DNA of 48,726 nucleotides. Origin: Pseudomonadota bacterium. Its GTDB lineage: Bacteria > Desulfobacterota > Desulfobulbia > Desulfobulbales > Desulfocapsaceae. The notes beneath the pieces were generated by a model. The model searched no databases. It saw only the letters and a program-made list of their open reading frames with translations, and had not been told where the DNA came from. The stretch spans positions 1 to 48,726 of the forward strand of contig JAHJNL010000085.1 of NCBI GenBank assembly GCA_018820855.1, in the 5' to 3' direction. Made by a program: the position numbers and the translations under genes. Each line of letters starts with the position of its first letter. Position 1 is the stretch's first letter. Below, piece by piece: positions 1 to 8,929 of the stretch.

Positions 1-549
1 ACGGATTACAATTGGTTTTCCTCCCTGATGGACAATGGTCTCTTCTTTGTCACTCGACTCAAAAGCAATGCTGACATTGAGTACCTCAATAAACGGGCTG
101 GTCGTAAAAGCAAAGGGATCAACAACGACCAGCAGATCAGGCTGAATGATATTCCAGAGCCTCTTCGGCTGGTGGTCTATACCGATCCGGAGACTGGTAA
201 GGAATATCGGTACGTGACAAATGCTCACCACCTGCAGGCAAATGAAGTGGCAGACATCTACAAGGAGCGCTGGCAGATAGAGCAGTTCTTCAGATGGATC
301 AAACAAAATCTGAAGATCAACACATTCCTTGGAACTTCCAGTAATGCCGTACTTACCCAGGTCTGGATCGCCTTATGTGTCTACCTCCTTATATCATTTC
401 TCAAATTCAAAGCAAAATTGGGCAGTTCGATGACCAAAATTCTTCGGGTTTTGCAGCTTAATCTCTTTGAGAGAAGGATTTTAAGCGACTTTTTTAGACC
501 GCCAGACAACCAACACACTGTTTCTCCGCAACTATTGCTGTGGGGATAA
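1..549 (+). CDS. IS4-family transposase, C-terminal part (cut by window edge)
   Basis: The frame is open from base 1, so the gene begins outside the window; the first ATG inside it, at 28, is not a convincing start. About 182 residues remain. They include the IS4 signature Y-(2)-R-(3)-E-(6)-K, seen as YKERWQIEQFFRWIK, which carries the catalytic Glu of the DDE triad. The C-terminus is hydrophobic and basic, as is usual for IS4 enzymes that cut and paste DNA. No inverted repeat could be placed after the stop. The minus-strand sulfur-transport gene ends only about 30 bases further on. Whether the element is intact depends on sequence outside the window. Confidence 0.85.
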   Translation, partial: TDYNWFSSLMDNGLFFVTRLKSNADIEYLNKRAGRKSKGINNDQQIRLNDIPEPLRLVVYTDPETGKEYRYVTNAHHLQANEVADIYKERWQIEQFFRWIKQNLKINTFLGTSSNAVLTQVWIALCVYLLISFLKFKAKLGSSMTKILRVLQLNLFERRILSDFFRPPDNQHTVSPQLLLWG

Positions 550-581
550 ACTATGAGACAGCACTGAATTTATAGAGCTTA

Positions 582-1109
582 TTATAAGTTCTTTTTGTCG
601 AACCAACGCAATAAAAGCGTGCCGCCGATTACAAAGAGTATAATTATTATCCAGTGATTTATTCCGAGAATTTCAGGAAGTGTAATTTTGCCCAAATCTC
701 CCCATTTGAGTACAGTTTCTTTCAAAAGAGGGTATGCTTCAGCATATATGGCCGCTCCAAAAAGCATACCAACAATGCCCCAGACGGCATCCCATCGTCC
801 CTCACCCAAGGCACCTGCTGATGTTCCGGGGCAATAACCGAGAAGCCCCCAACCAAGGCCGAACATGAGGCCGCCAATAATATTACCACCTAAAATTGTA
901 GATTTAATCGAAAGTTTAACAAGGCCTAAATCCTTTAAAAAATAAATGCCTACCATAGAGACCAGCACTGTGGTAAGCATAAACTTTATGATTGTCATAT
1001 CTTTCAACCGCAAGGCCCCTAGCTGTTTGTCATAACGCAGTACTCCTCCTTTCTGTAGACAGAAACCAAACATGATGCCAGTAATGAGACCAAGGATAAG
1101 CAATTTCAT
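582..1109 (-). CDS. YeeE/YedE-family sulfur transport protein (second half)
   Basis: This is a 175-residue, very hydrophobic inner-membrane protein of the YeeE/YedE (DUF395) family, whose members import thiosulfate or related sulfur compounds. Family signs are a GYCPGTSAGALGEG loop with a conserved Cys followed by Trp-Gly-Met-rich helices, about five membrane segments in all. Its ATG lies inside the end of the upstream gene (ATGA overlap), so the two are translationally coupled. The two half-size proteins together make the 9-10 helix unit that longer YeeE proteins form in one chain. The substrate cannot be read from sequence; a sulfur compound is the family expectation. Confidence 0.85.
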   Translation of the reverse strand: MKLLILGLITGIMFGFCLQKGGVLRYDKQLGALRLKDMTIIKFMLTTVLVSMVGIYFLKDLGLVKLSIKSTILGGNIIGGLMFGLGWGLLGYCPGTSAGALGEGRWDAVWGIVGMLFGAAIYAEAYPLLKETVLKWGDLGKITLPEILGINHWIIIILFVIGGTLLLRWFDKKNL

Positions 1110-1627
1110 GAATTATTCCCCCTGTAAACAACTTTAGCCATGATGATTCCGCCAATGAAAAAACAGGCAAGGGCAATTAGGCCGCTAACAGATAACTGGA
1201 GTGAACCGCTCAGTCCGTGACCGCTGGGGCAGCCACCGGCAAGCCTTGCGCCAAACAATGCCACTGAACCTCCAACAAATGCAACTATAGCTCTTTTCGG
1301 GATACTAGTACCAAACTGCGATATCCACATGTCAGGTACTTTTTTGAATTTAAAGTCCTTGGAAAGAAGTGCAGAACAAAATGCACCAAAAAAAATGCCG
1401 ACAACAAACATCCATTGCCAATCTATTTTAGGAGTGTACTTTATGAAATAATCAAGTTTCTCCACATGATCAGGGGCAAAAATATTTTCAATAAGACCAG
1501 CTGATCGTGCAAAGGTTGTCGAAGCGCCCAAATATTTGCCAGCAACCCAAACGGAAAAGATACTGACGCAGCCACTTAATGCTCCAGCGAAGTAAGGATT
1601 CCAACGTTTCTGTGTGAGTAGGTTCAT
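1106..1627 (-). CDS. YeeE/YedE-family sulfur transport protein (first half)
   Basis: This is a 173-residue membrane protein and the partner of the next gene, which it overlaps by 4 bases. The C-terminal GGCPSGHGLSGS loop with its conserved Cys is the YeeE/YedE hallmark. The N-terminus has a first membrane segment, then a soluble loop (about residues 40-70) before helices resume. The start is supported by an AGGACC ribosome site about 6 bases upstream of the ATG on the minus strand. With its partner it probably forms a bipartite thiosulfate or sulfur-compound importer. It is intact, unlike most of its neighbours. Confidence 0.85.
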   Translation of the reverse strand: MNLLTQKRWNPYFAGALSGCVSIFSVWVAGKYLGASTTFARSAGLIENIFAPDHVEKLDYFIKYTPKIDWQWMFVVGIFFGAFCSALLSKDFKFKKVPDMWISQFGTSIPKRAIVAFVGGSVALFGARLAGGCPSGHGLSGSLQLSVSGLIALACFFIGGIIMAKVVYRGNNS

Positions 1628-1674
1628 CTTTAGGTCCTTTTAAAATATTAGTATCTGACTCATGGGGTTAGTTT

Positions 1675-2180
1675 TTATTTTTTTTGTAAAAGTTTTTGAA
1701 GCTCATGTTCATCGAGCGTTTCTTTTTCTAGTAGTATTTTTGCACTTGTTTCCAGTATATTTTTATTGCTATCTAAAATATTTTTCGCCCCGCTTTAGCA
1801 TTTCTCAATAATTTCTCTTACCGCGACATCACTTTTTTTGCTCATTTCTTCGCTGACAGGAAGAGAAGGTGTTGGAGTGCCATTACCTAAGCAGCCCATT
1901 TTGTCTTCGATTCTTTCAGCCAGGCCTCCAGCAATCCGTATTATAACAAACTGTGATTTTCATTTGGCTAAGGATAACGGATGACGCCGGTTAATGAAGA
2001 ATTAGAAATATACAGATCTGAAATTCTTTCTTGGTCAAGAAGATCGAAAAGATTACCGTAGGAAATTGTTTCTATCTGAGTAAAACTGGCCCAGGCATCG
2101 TGACGGAGCAACAGACCCCAAACTGAAGGCGTTACATAGATGAAATTAAGTCGATTTTTCTGGTTCATGAGATCGTCCAA
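1675..2180 (-). pseudogene. ftsH remnant with its middle deleted
   Basis: Two pieces of an FtsH-type membrane ATPase/protease lie in order on the minus strand. The first (2180 to 1968, 70 residues) looks like the FtsH N-terminus: a degenerate first membrane segment, then the small external domain with ISYGNLFDLLDQERISDLYI, matching the family's 'I.YS.F..LLE.G.V..V.I' pattern. The second (about 1950 to 1675) reads as the peptidase-domain end: IIRIAGGLAERIED, then VREIIEKC, an in-frame TAA at 1795-1797, and ILLEKETLDEHELQKLLQKK to a stop. The whole AAA+ module and the HEXXH zinc site are missing. About 155 of the usual 600-650 residues remain, so it cannot be functional. Confidence 0.7.
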
Positions 2181-2419
2181 AATATAAACGTTACAAATTT
2201 GTAGCTTTATATCTTATTTGACATTTCACATTTACACAAAAAGGAGAGTGAATTTGTAGTAATTTTAAACGAATTAATATTGCCATGCAAGTGTTTTGAA
2301 GTCAGTTATCCATTGAGGTGGTAAGAGGTGGCTCAGTTTGTCTGAACAGTGTTCTGTTGTTTTTAAGTGGAGCCTCTGCCTTTAATTAGTCGATCCTGAA
2401 GAACTTGTTTTCAGAATCT

Positions 2420-2815
2420 TCAGGCTGTTTTTACCGTTAGGTTGCTTTTTTCGAGTAAGCTGAAAAGAAGAGTAAAAAGTTCTTCCAGCTCTCTCATCCA
2501 CTTTTTGAAGTTAAAAGCAGCAGCTGAAAGCAGCAAGTTAATGCTGTCGCCGATACTTCCCTTCAAATAATTCCTTACCAGTCGATAATCATGTTTTAAA
2601 TGGCCAATAATTGGTTCTATTCCTGCTCGCCGACGAAATCGTTTCCGCATTTTTTGCCGCTGGTATGCTGTGGCATTTTTACCCGACGCCTTTGGCATAA
2701 GCACCGTGGTATCACCTACTTTCTGTTTCCCTCGATAGCCACGGTCAAACACCGGCAGCGGCATCCTCTCCATCACCATTGATGATGGTTTGACCAGCGC
2801 TGCCACCATGGAGAT
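2420..2815 (-). pseudogene. IS5-family transposase, C-terminal half only
   Basis: Reading leftwards from about 2815, the frame encodes VFDRGYRGK (second catalytic Asp), then RRRAGIEPIIGHLKHDYRL (catalytic Glu region) and a typical Leu/Ala-rich C-terminus ending in NLTVKTA. This is the IS5-type DDE transposase end. The N-terminal half is absent. The frame stays open to 3034, but beyond about 2815 it is only the antisense of the adhesin on the plus strand. The element therefore broke into or recombined with the adhesin gene near 2815. About 130 transposase residues remain, too few to act. Confidence 0.8.
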
Positions 2816-3947
2816 GTTGTGGAGTCCATCCGCTACAACAACTCCAGTGACACGCCGGATCTCACCAGCCGGACCATCTCCTTCTCGGCCACGGACAACA
2901 GTGACGAGGTCGGTCCCATCGTCAATGCGGTCATTACCATGAGCAGCGCCAATGACCCGCCGGTGCTCGACAACAATACCGGCTTCACTGTCCTGGAGGG
3001 GGGCCAGCACACCCTGGCGAACACAGAACTCCACTTCACCGACCCGGACAACGGTGCAGCGGATATCAGCTACAGCGTGAGTTCCGCGCCAGGATCAGGA
3101 CAGCTGGAATTAGCAGCAGCACCGGGAGTGGCCATTACCTCCTTTACCCAGGACGACATAGACACCGGCAAGGTAAACTTTGTCAACGCCGGCGGCGAGG
3201 CTAAGACAGACAGCTTTACGGTCAATGTCAGTGACGGTGCCGACGGCAGTGTAAACGGGACCACGGTCAGTATCAGCATCACCCCGGTGGGATCCTCCGA
3301 CCATCTTCGGCAGCCCGGCCACCACAGCCAGCCATGGCACCAACTACAGTTTTATACCCACGGCCGGTGATGCCGACGGTCCAGGGCCGCTGAGTTTTAC
3401 CATCAGCAATAAGCCCGCCTGGGCCTCCTTCAACTCTTCCACCGGCGAGCTCAGCGGCATTCCCGGCAGTGCCAATGTGGGAAACTCGACAACGGGTGTT
3501 GTCATCACTGTCAATGCGGGTGGCAAGAGTGATTCCCTGGCCGCCTTTGACCTGACGGTGGTCAACAGTGCGCCGACTTTTACCGGAACCCCGGGTATTA
3601 CAGGAACAGTAAAAGTGGAACAGAGTCTGGGGCTGACCGATACCGGCACCACTGATAATGACGGTGACAGTGTCAGCCTCAGCTATCAGTGGGCCGCCGA
3701 CCCCAGCGACATCCCCGGTGCAGTCAATGCGAGCTATATGGTTACGGAAGAGGAGAAGGGCAAGACCCTGACCTGCACCCTGACAGCCGACGATGGCCGG
3801 GGCGGCAGCACCGACTTTACCACTGCCGGGGTTAAGGTGAAGTCATTCAACTGGATGATGTTTTACAGGGGTTTTATTCCCGGCAAAAATTATGTGAATG
3901 TCGAACCGCAACAGTTATCCGATTCTCCGGAAGAGGACAATCAGTAA
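2816..3947 (+). pseudogene. large Ig/cadherin-like adhesin, 3' fragment with frameshift
   Basis: The fragment encodes tandem extracellular beta-sandwich repeats. A cadherin-like unit is rich in Thr/Ser/Asp (TDPDNG, SVSSAPGSG, VNVSDGADG). A putative-Ig unit of the He_PIG type has the phrases SFTISN, WASF and GELSGIPG. A final Ig-like unit contains the LSYQWAAD motif. Reading runs in one frame to about 3295 and resumes in another at 3297, so one frameshift splits it. The 5' end is cut by the IS5 remnant at about 2815 and no signal peptide is left. The last residues (NWMMFYRGF to EEDNQ) are not repeat-like and may be the native C-terminus. It was probably a very large secreted or surface protein, and its function cannot be told. 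Codons are GC-rich relative to the flanking AT-rich sequence. Confidence 0.7.
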
Positions 3948-3963
3948 ATCGGAAAAGAAGCCG

Positions 3964-4000
3964 GGCATCGTACAGGGGGGAATTGCCGCTGTACGATGCC
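3964..4000 (+). terminator. hairpin after the adhesin fragment
   Basis: GGCATCGTACAG at 3964-3975 pairs perfectly with CTGTACGATGCC at 3989-4000 around a 13-base loop, 17 bases after the adhesin stop. There is no clean T-run after it, so termination is plausible but not certain. The 4001-4236 stretch beyond it shows nothing recognisable. Confidence 0.5.
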
Positions 4001-4236
4001 TTCAGCGACCTGAAGTCTAAGGCTGTGCAAGCGGTTGATTTGATCTGCCAGTTGTTCAGGCGGATGTGTCTGGTTAAAAGAGAGGGGGGGATTGTAGTAT
4101 GTCTAGGCCCTCTGTCTGCACATATCTAGAAGTGTGCGGGCTGATGCGGGTGGGGAGTCTCAACTTTTGGCGTCAGGGTTCTCCGTCTTGCAGAAACCTT
4201 AGCTGAACTGTTAACCGAGCTTGGAAGGTTCATACA

Positions 4237-4326
4237 TTATTGAGCAAATAACTCAACCCTGTTCCTGCCGTTTTCTTTTGCTTTGTATAGTGCTTCATCA
4301 GCTATGGAAACCAGTCTCTCAGGACT
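4237..4326 (-). pseudogene. GGDEF (diguanylate cyclase) C-terminal scrap
   Basis: On the minus strand, 29 codons read SPERLVSIADEALYKAKENG and then RNRVELFAQ before a stop at 4237-4239. 'ADEALYKAKENGRNRV' is the near-invariant last helix and strand of GGDEF domains. Nothing upstream of it belongs to a cyclase, because the sequence switches directly into traC near a CTGCAG at 4325-4330. The scrap has no active site and is only a marker of a past deletion or rearrangement. Confidence 0.75.
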
Positions 4327-4852
4327 GCAGTGGAGCTGTCTTGCTGGCGTCGCCAAAATCTTGGGGATCAGGTAGGTCAGGGCAGTCGCCTGGTAGCTTT
4401 ACAGTGACAAATAAGCGGAAATTGCGGACCGGGATATTGCGGCAAGCTTCCAATCCTGTTCTCCCCTTGTTCAGGAAATCGATCACTGCATTGGTATTTG
4501 TTGTGACAATAGAATTTTCCCTGGTTCTGCCGTCTCGGTACCTTTCCAGGATAGGATCAATATGAGAATCGGCATGGAAGATGAGTTGAATGACGCTGCC
4601 TTTGGGAATGGCCGAGCGGAATAATCCCTCCAGCGCATTGATTGCTTTTGGTCCGGCATAGATGACCGGTAAACACTCCCACATCATGCCCAGCGTAGCA
4701 TCCTGATTCAGGTATATTTCCATTTCCGGATCGTAGGCCAGGTAGTTCAGAAAGGAGGAAAAGGGAGATAGCCTGGTCATGCTCTCCAGGTCGCTCTGCT
4801 GTAAATATTCCCTGGAGCCAAAGAGGGCACGCTGCAATAGCTGGAGAACCAT
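4319..4852 (-). pseudogene. traC: TraC-like conjugation ATPase, N-terminal fragment
   Basis: About 170 residues match the start of TraC, the VirB4-like ATPase of F-type conjugative type IV secretion. Features seen are the LAYDPEMEIYLNQDATLGM segment, LEGLFRSAIPKGSVIQLIFH, and the following ERYRDGRTREN region, in the order found in F-plasmid TraC. The full protein is over 800 residues. Here the frame leaves the family and stops at 4319, where a GGDEF scrap is joined on, so both Walker motifs are missing. It follows traV with only 3 bases between them, as in an F-type tra operon. This is a relic of an integrated conjugative element. Confidence 0.75.
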
Positions 4853-4855
4853 ATG

Positions 4856-5218
4856 CTATTGCTCTGTCAGATCAGTGAGAATCCAGTCGGAACTCTCAAT
4901 TTTGACATAGATGTACCTGGTCATGAACAACTCTTCATCTTCCCCTTTGTAGGGCAGTAACAAGACTCTGAGGATTTTGGGTGGCTGCAGAACAGGTTTT
5001 TTCTCTTCTTGCAATAACTCGGCAAGTATCCTGTAATGATTGTCCTGTACTTCTTGTTGTAGGCCACTTGTCGGCTCAAAATCGGTATCAACAATTTCCG
5101 GATAACGGGCCTTTTGGTAAGCCGTGGGGGTGTCAATACATTCCCCTTCATCATCCGTTGCCTTACATTTGAAATCTTCATTGTAGGGATTGATCGCATT
5201 CTTCATGGGACTGCAGGC
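4856..5218 (-). pseudogene. traV: TraV-like lipoprotein lacking its signal peptide
   Basis: The protein begins around ACSPMKNAINPYNEDFKC, followed by KATDDEGECIDTPTAYQKA. These cysteine-containing phrases are characteristic of TraV, the outer-membrane lipoprotein of F-type type IV secretion. The Cys codon at 5213-5215, preceded by Thr-Ala, is the probable lipid-attachment Cys. A TGA sits three codons before it, and the IS4 element begins there, so the signal peptide and start were cut off. The ATG at 5204-5206 lies after the lipobox and would give a non-exported product. It is coupled to the traC fragment downstream. Confidence 0.7.
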
Positions 5219-5227
5219 AGTTCATTG

Positions 5228-6552
5228 CTGTCCGGTTAGAAAGTTGCATGTGTCTTTTTAAGTCGTTTTCGCCGCTTCGGATCTTTTTTTCGTCTCAGTT
5301 TCTTGGCAGTTGCTTGTTGTTCAGCTTGTTGAGCTGCCTCGTTTTTAATTTGGCTACGGAGCTGTCGCACACGACGAATTGAGACAGATTCGCCGTGTTC
5401 TTCATGGCAGTAGATGGCCAAGAGAAGATAGGTAATGAGACCTGATAAAATTTGAACCAGCAGGCCATTCTTACTTCTTGCGAAAAGATGATAAACTTTG
5501 CGATGACGTTTCCACCAGGCAAAAAACTTTTCGATATCCCAGCGGAGCTTGTATATCAAAGCAATTTGCTCAGCAGATAAATCGAAACGGTCTGTAGCTA
5601 CCCAGTAGTTTTTACCTTCAACTGTATAGCCGATAAGGCGAACAGGCTCTTTTGTTTGATTAACACTGGAGGAGCTAAGTAGTACCTTGGCATCAAAGAA
5701 AATATGTGAGTTATCCGACACAGGAAATTATTCAAGAATTTTTTTATGCGTGGACTCTCTGATACGGCAAACAAAATGGCAGCCATTTACCTGCCACTGA
5801 TCAAACAGATGATGTGCCTGGTATCCCCGATCCAGTACACCAGTTTGACCAGGCCTTATCATACTGAAGGCGAAGGGTCTTTCAGCTCCTTTGCCTTCAG
5901 TTAGGAATAATTTGTGTGGAATACCACGGTTTAAATCAAAGCCGTGGTGGAGCTTGGCTTTTTTCGAATTTGTTCGATATTCAGCCCAGTGCATTGAAAG
6001 TACGGAGTCGATAAGTGACCCGTCTATGGCAACCAGTTCACCAAGATCAGCATGCTGTTTCGGTAATGTCCCTGCAGCTTGTTGCTGTAACTCAATAAAT
6101 ACAGAGAAAAGTTGTTCAACACCACGCTCATTAACTTCTATCAAATAATGTTGAGCGCTTAATTCCACCTGCAGGAGCAACAAATTGCCTGGCATAGTCA
6201 TCTTCCTCCAGAGCCTGAATAAGCTCTCTGCCGGAGGAAAACTCCTGCAAATGATAATAAGTCAGAATGTTGAGTAGGTCTTCGGTGTTCATTGCCAATG
6301 GTTTGTTTGATCTCGACACTAAGGGTGGTACGTTAACGAGCACCTGCTTTGCTGGTTTGATTAATTGCCTATGTGTTGGGGCAATATGCACCCGAGAGTA
6401 GAATTTTACTGTTTGCATGTCATCTCCTTGAATTTATAAGTCTTTCAAGAAGTTCGACCTCGGGTTTTTATTTCTTTGTCAAGTGAAAAAAACGCTCCAA
6501 CTTATTGATTTTTATTGTTAATGTTTAACTGCAATTTTTAATCCGGACACTA
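5228..6552 (-). mobile_element. IS4-family element, decayed
   Basis: The boundaries are set by short imperfect inverted ends: CTGTCCGGTTA at 5228-5238 and TTAATCCGGACACT ending near 6552. The transposase stop lies inside the left end. On the left the element abuts the truncated traV, and on the right it abuts the C-terminus of an unrelated transposase. The flanks therefore do not belong to one interrupted gene, and no target duplication could be identified. This points to a deletion or recombination after insertion. Confidence 0.6.
5236..6418 (-). pseudogene. IS4-family transposase with frameshift and nonsense mutation
   Basis: Three consecutive pieces make one transposase of about 390 residues. 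The N-terminal piece (6418 to about 6150) ends in GGIKRSTLF. Reading then moves to another frame at EVNERGVEQLFSVF. It continues through AIDGSLIDSVLSMHWAEYR (first Asp) and GVLDRGYQAHHLF (second Asp) to a TAA at 5728-5730. Beyond that in-frame stop it resumes with YKLRWDIEKFFAWWK, the Y2R3E6K motif with the catalytic Glu, and a Lys/Arg-rich tail. One frameshift and one nonsense codon make it inactive unless both are sequencing errors. Confidence 0.8.
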
Positions 6553-7410
6553 CTGGGTAATATTGGAAATACGCGCAACGAATATTTTTTAAGTGAGCTT
6601 CGTTCAAGATGATGATATGGTCTGTACATTCTCGCCTGATCGAGCCGACCATCCGCTCAACAAACGGGTTTTGCCAAGGGCTGTGCAGGGCTGAGATCAC
6701 TTCTTTAATACCCATCATGCTTTTTCACTCGATTGCGACAGAAAACGCCATAGATCGAATCCCGATCCCCATCAAATATTTTGGGTACCGTATCTCAGGA
6801 AAAGGCTTCTGCGATCTGTTGTGCTGTCCACTCGGCAGTCGGGTTAGAGGTTATGTTGAAATGAACAACTTTGCGTCGGTTGTGGCAGAGGATCACCAGA
6901 ACGAACAAAATGTTGAAAGAGGCTGCCGGAATAGTGAAAAAATCAATCGAACACTTGTTCACATGGTTTTTCAGGAAAGTCCGCCAAATCTGAGACAGCT
7001 TTGAATTCGGCGGACGCCGAGGCGTCAGGTTGGATACGGTTCTTTCAGAAACCTCGAAACCCAGTCTCAGTAATTCCCTATGAATCCTGGGTGCATCTCA
7101 GCTTGGATTGGCTGCAGCCATCCTCCTGACAAGATCACGGATTTCACGACTGACTTCAATTCTTCCCGGGCCTTTGGATTTGAATTTCCAGAAAAGGTTG
7201 AAACCCTTGCTATGTCAGTGAACAAGAGTATCCGGCGTTACAATGACGAGAGATTTACATCAGGGGCTCCAACTTCGGGAAAGCAAAACCCGGAAGAGCT
7301 GATCTGCCATTCGAATCTTCGGCCGCTTGTTCGCCCGTTTCATTACAACCAATTGTTGGCGAAACGCAAGGTTTTCGGCAGCGAGATTCGCAGTGACCTT
7401 GAACTTCGAC
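6553..7410 (-). pseudogene. integrase-core (rve) transposase, heavily decayed
   Basis: The minus strand reads as an almost complete integrase-core transposase. In order it shows NLAAENLAFRQQLVV, FWKFKSKGPGRIEV, a helix-turn-helix part (APRIHRELLRLGFEVSERTV), SQIWRTFLKNHVNKCSIDFF with the first catalytic Asp, HFNITSNPTAEWTAQQIAEAF, and SPWQNPFVERMVGSIRREC with the catalytic Glu. At least three in-frame stops (in NPS*D, SP*C and VH*HS) and one or more frameshifts interrupt it. The C-terminal tip (YFQYYP) is cut by the IS4 element at about 6553. Confidence 0.75.
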
Positions 7411-7704
7411 TATTTTGACGATGGTTGGCCCGGGTACGAAGAGTCGAGTATCGCCTATGATTGATACCTTGGTGAAGCAGAACGGGTAGCTTCGCCCTTG
7501 TCATTTGCGGGGGGGAAGCAGTGAGAATGATTTGACATCAGGCTTTTTAGAGGAATATTTTTTTTGTTTTTTAACTGGTCGTATTGTAAGGTGTTTGCTT
7601 GAGAGGCAAAGGCATTTTTTCGGACTATTCTGAAGTGAAAAATGATCTTTTGATTAGTTTTACTTTTCCTGATCGCTTGCTTGGCAAAGCGATTTCTTAT
7701 TATC
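7411..7704 (+). repeat. dispersed repeat A, copy 1
   Basis: This stretch runs from TATTTTGACGATGGTT to TTGGCAAAGCGATTTCTTA. It recurs at 18050-18415 and, with an internal deletion, at 28105-28242. Shared blocks include CATTTGCGGG, AAGCAGTGAGAATG, GAGAGGCAAAGGCATTTT, TCTTTTGATTA and the right edge. Short open frames on its minus strand are shared by copies 1 and 2 only as part of the repeat and show no protein family. The right edge abuts a broken sucrose-phosphatase gene, truncating it in the first catalytic motif. Confidence 0.65.
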
Positions 7705-7923
7705 GACCGCACCCTGATCCTCAACGGAGTGGATTTGGAATCATCCGAGGCCCGCAAATAGTTCCACTGGCTGGCAGAGTTGCCGGAGATCGTGCTGGCT
7801 GATGTCACCGGCCGTGCTCAGGCCCTGGTCAGACAGGCTGTGGGGGAATATGAGCTGCCCCTGCCCGCCTTTGTGCTCGGGGGGATGGGCTCTACCATGC
7901 CCGTTGCGGTTTTCACAGTATGA
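7690..7923 (+). pseudogene. sucrose-phosphate phosphatase (HAD) N-terminal remnant
   Basis: The frame reads IIDRTLILNGVDLESSEARK, a TAG at 7759-7761, then FHWLAELPEIVLADVTGRA, LVRQAVGEYELPLPAFVLG and MGST, ending at TGA 7921-7923. 'DRTL..NG' matches the second Asp and Thr of HAD motif I (DxDRTL). The spacing to 'VTGR' (motif II, V[ST]GR) and 'P.FV.G..GT' matches sucrose-phosphate phosphatases. The 5' end including the nucleophile Asp is replaced by repeat A, and the C-terminal two thirds is missing. It sits directly before fructokinase and amylosucrase, the place spp occupies in sps-spp-fruK-ams clusters. It is non-functional. Confidence 0.65.
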
Positions 7924-8007
7924 ACAGTAATTATGGTACCGGTATAGTGGAAGGCTTGGCCCATTATCACCCTGCAATAATAAATAACCCGGCGGGAGGA
8001 TGCATAT

Positions 8008-8919
8008 ATGGATAGGGACGCGCTCGCATCAGATATTATTCCTCGTCCGATCATCTTCGGAGAAGTGCTCTTTGACCGCTTTCCAGATGGCACAGTCATT
8101 CTTGGTGGTGCGCCTTTTAACGTGGCCTGGCACCTGCAGGCATTCGGGCTGGCCCCCCTGTTTATCTCCAGGGTCGGCGCTGATTCCCTGGGTGCGGAGG
8201 TCCGCAGTGCCATGCAGGAGTGGGATATGGATCTCTCCGGTCTGCAAACCGACACACACCATCCTACAGGGGTGGTTGATGTCAGCTTCCGCCAGGGTGA
8301 GCCGCACTATAATATTGTGCCGGACAGTGCCTGGGACCATATCAGCCACCAAGAGCTGCCGCCATTGCCTGCAGACGGCCTGCTCTATCATGGCAGTCTG
8401 GCCTTGCGGCAGTCTGTTTCCCGCACCACCTGGCAGTGGCTGAAGGAAGAGAGCGGTATGTCGTGCTTTATCGATATCAATCTGCGTGAACCGTGGTGGA
8501 ATCGGGAAAGCATCGGCCAGCTGCTGGCAGGTGTACACTGGCTGAAGATCAATGGGGACGAGCTGGCTCAGATTGTTCCGCAAGTCAGCGACACCACAAG
8601 CCGTATCCGGCATCTCTTTGATACCCTGCCGCTGGCATGGCTGGTTGTGACCCAGGGCGAAGCCGGCGCCCTGGCTGTCTCGGTCCAGGGTGAACGCCTG
8701 CAGGTCAGGCCGGAACTGGCGGCCCAGGTGCTCGATACCGTCGGAGCCGGTGATGCCTTCAGCAGTATTCTGATCTTGGGACTGCTGAAAGGGTGGCCGA
8801 TGGAACAGACTCTGCGTAATGCCCAGCACTTTGCCGGTGCTGTGGTTGGCCTGCGCGGTGCGACCAGCCGGGATCACGATTTTTATCAGACATTCATAGA
8901 AGATTGGCAGTTCATGTAG
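8008..8919 (+). CDS. fructokinase, PfkB family
   Basis: This 303-residue ribokinase/PfkB sugar kinase would phosphorylate fructose to fructose-6-phosphate with ATP in the cytoplasm. The N-terminal FGEVLFDRFPDGTVILGGAP is the fructokinase-type substrate end. VGADSLG is the usual PfkB glycine-rich turn. DTVGAGDAFSS, at about residues 244-254, holds the catalytic Asp and the anion hole. The ATG at 8008 is preferred because GGGAGG lies 9 bases before it; the ATG at 8000 is in another frame. Amylosucrase starts 10 bases after its stop, so the two are one operon: amylosucrase releases fructose from sucrose and this enzyme traps it. Confidence 0.88.
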   Translation: MDRDALASDIIPRPIIFGEVLFDRFPDGTVILGGAPFNVAWHLQAFGLAPLFISRVGADSLGAEVRSAMQEWDMDLSGLQTDTHHPTGVVDVSFRQGEPHYNIVPDSAWDHISHQELPPLPADGLLYHGSLALRQSVSRTTWQWLKEESGMSCFIDINLREPWWNRESIGQLLAGVHWLKINGDELAQIVPQVSDTTSRIRHLFDTLPLAWLVVTQGEAGALAVSVQGERLQVRPELAAQVLDTVGAGDAFSSILILGLLKGWPMEQTLRNAQHFAGAVVGLRGATSRDHDFYQTFIEDWQFM

Positions 8920-8929
8920 AGGAAAATCC

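Noticed and set aside
7455-7808. Minus-strand frame of 117 codons overlapping repeat A (and a related one at 18215-18502)
   Set aside because: The similarity between the two is explained by the DNA repeat. Frame is not kept through the 95-bp difference, and no domain is visible.
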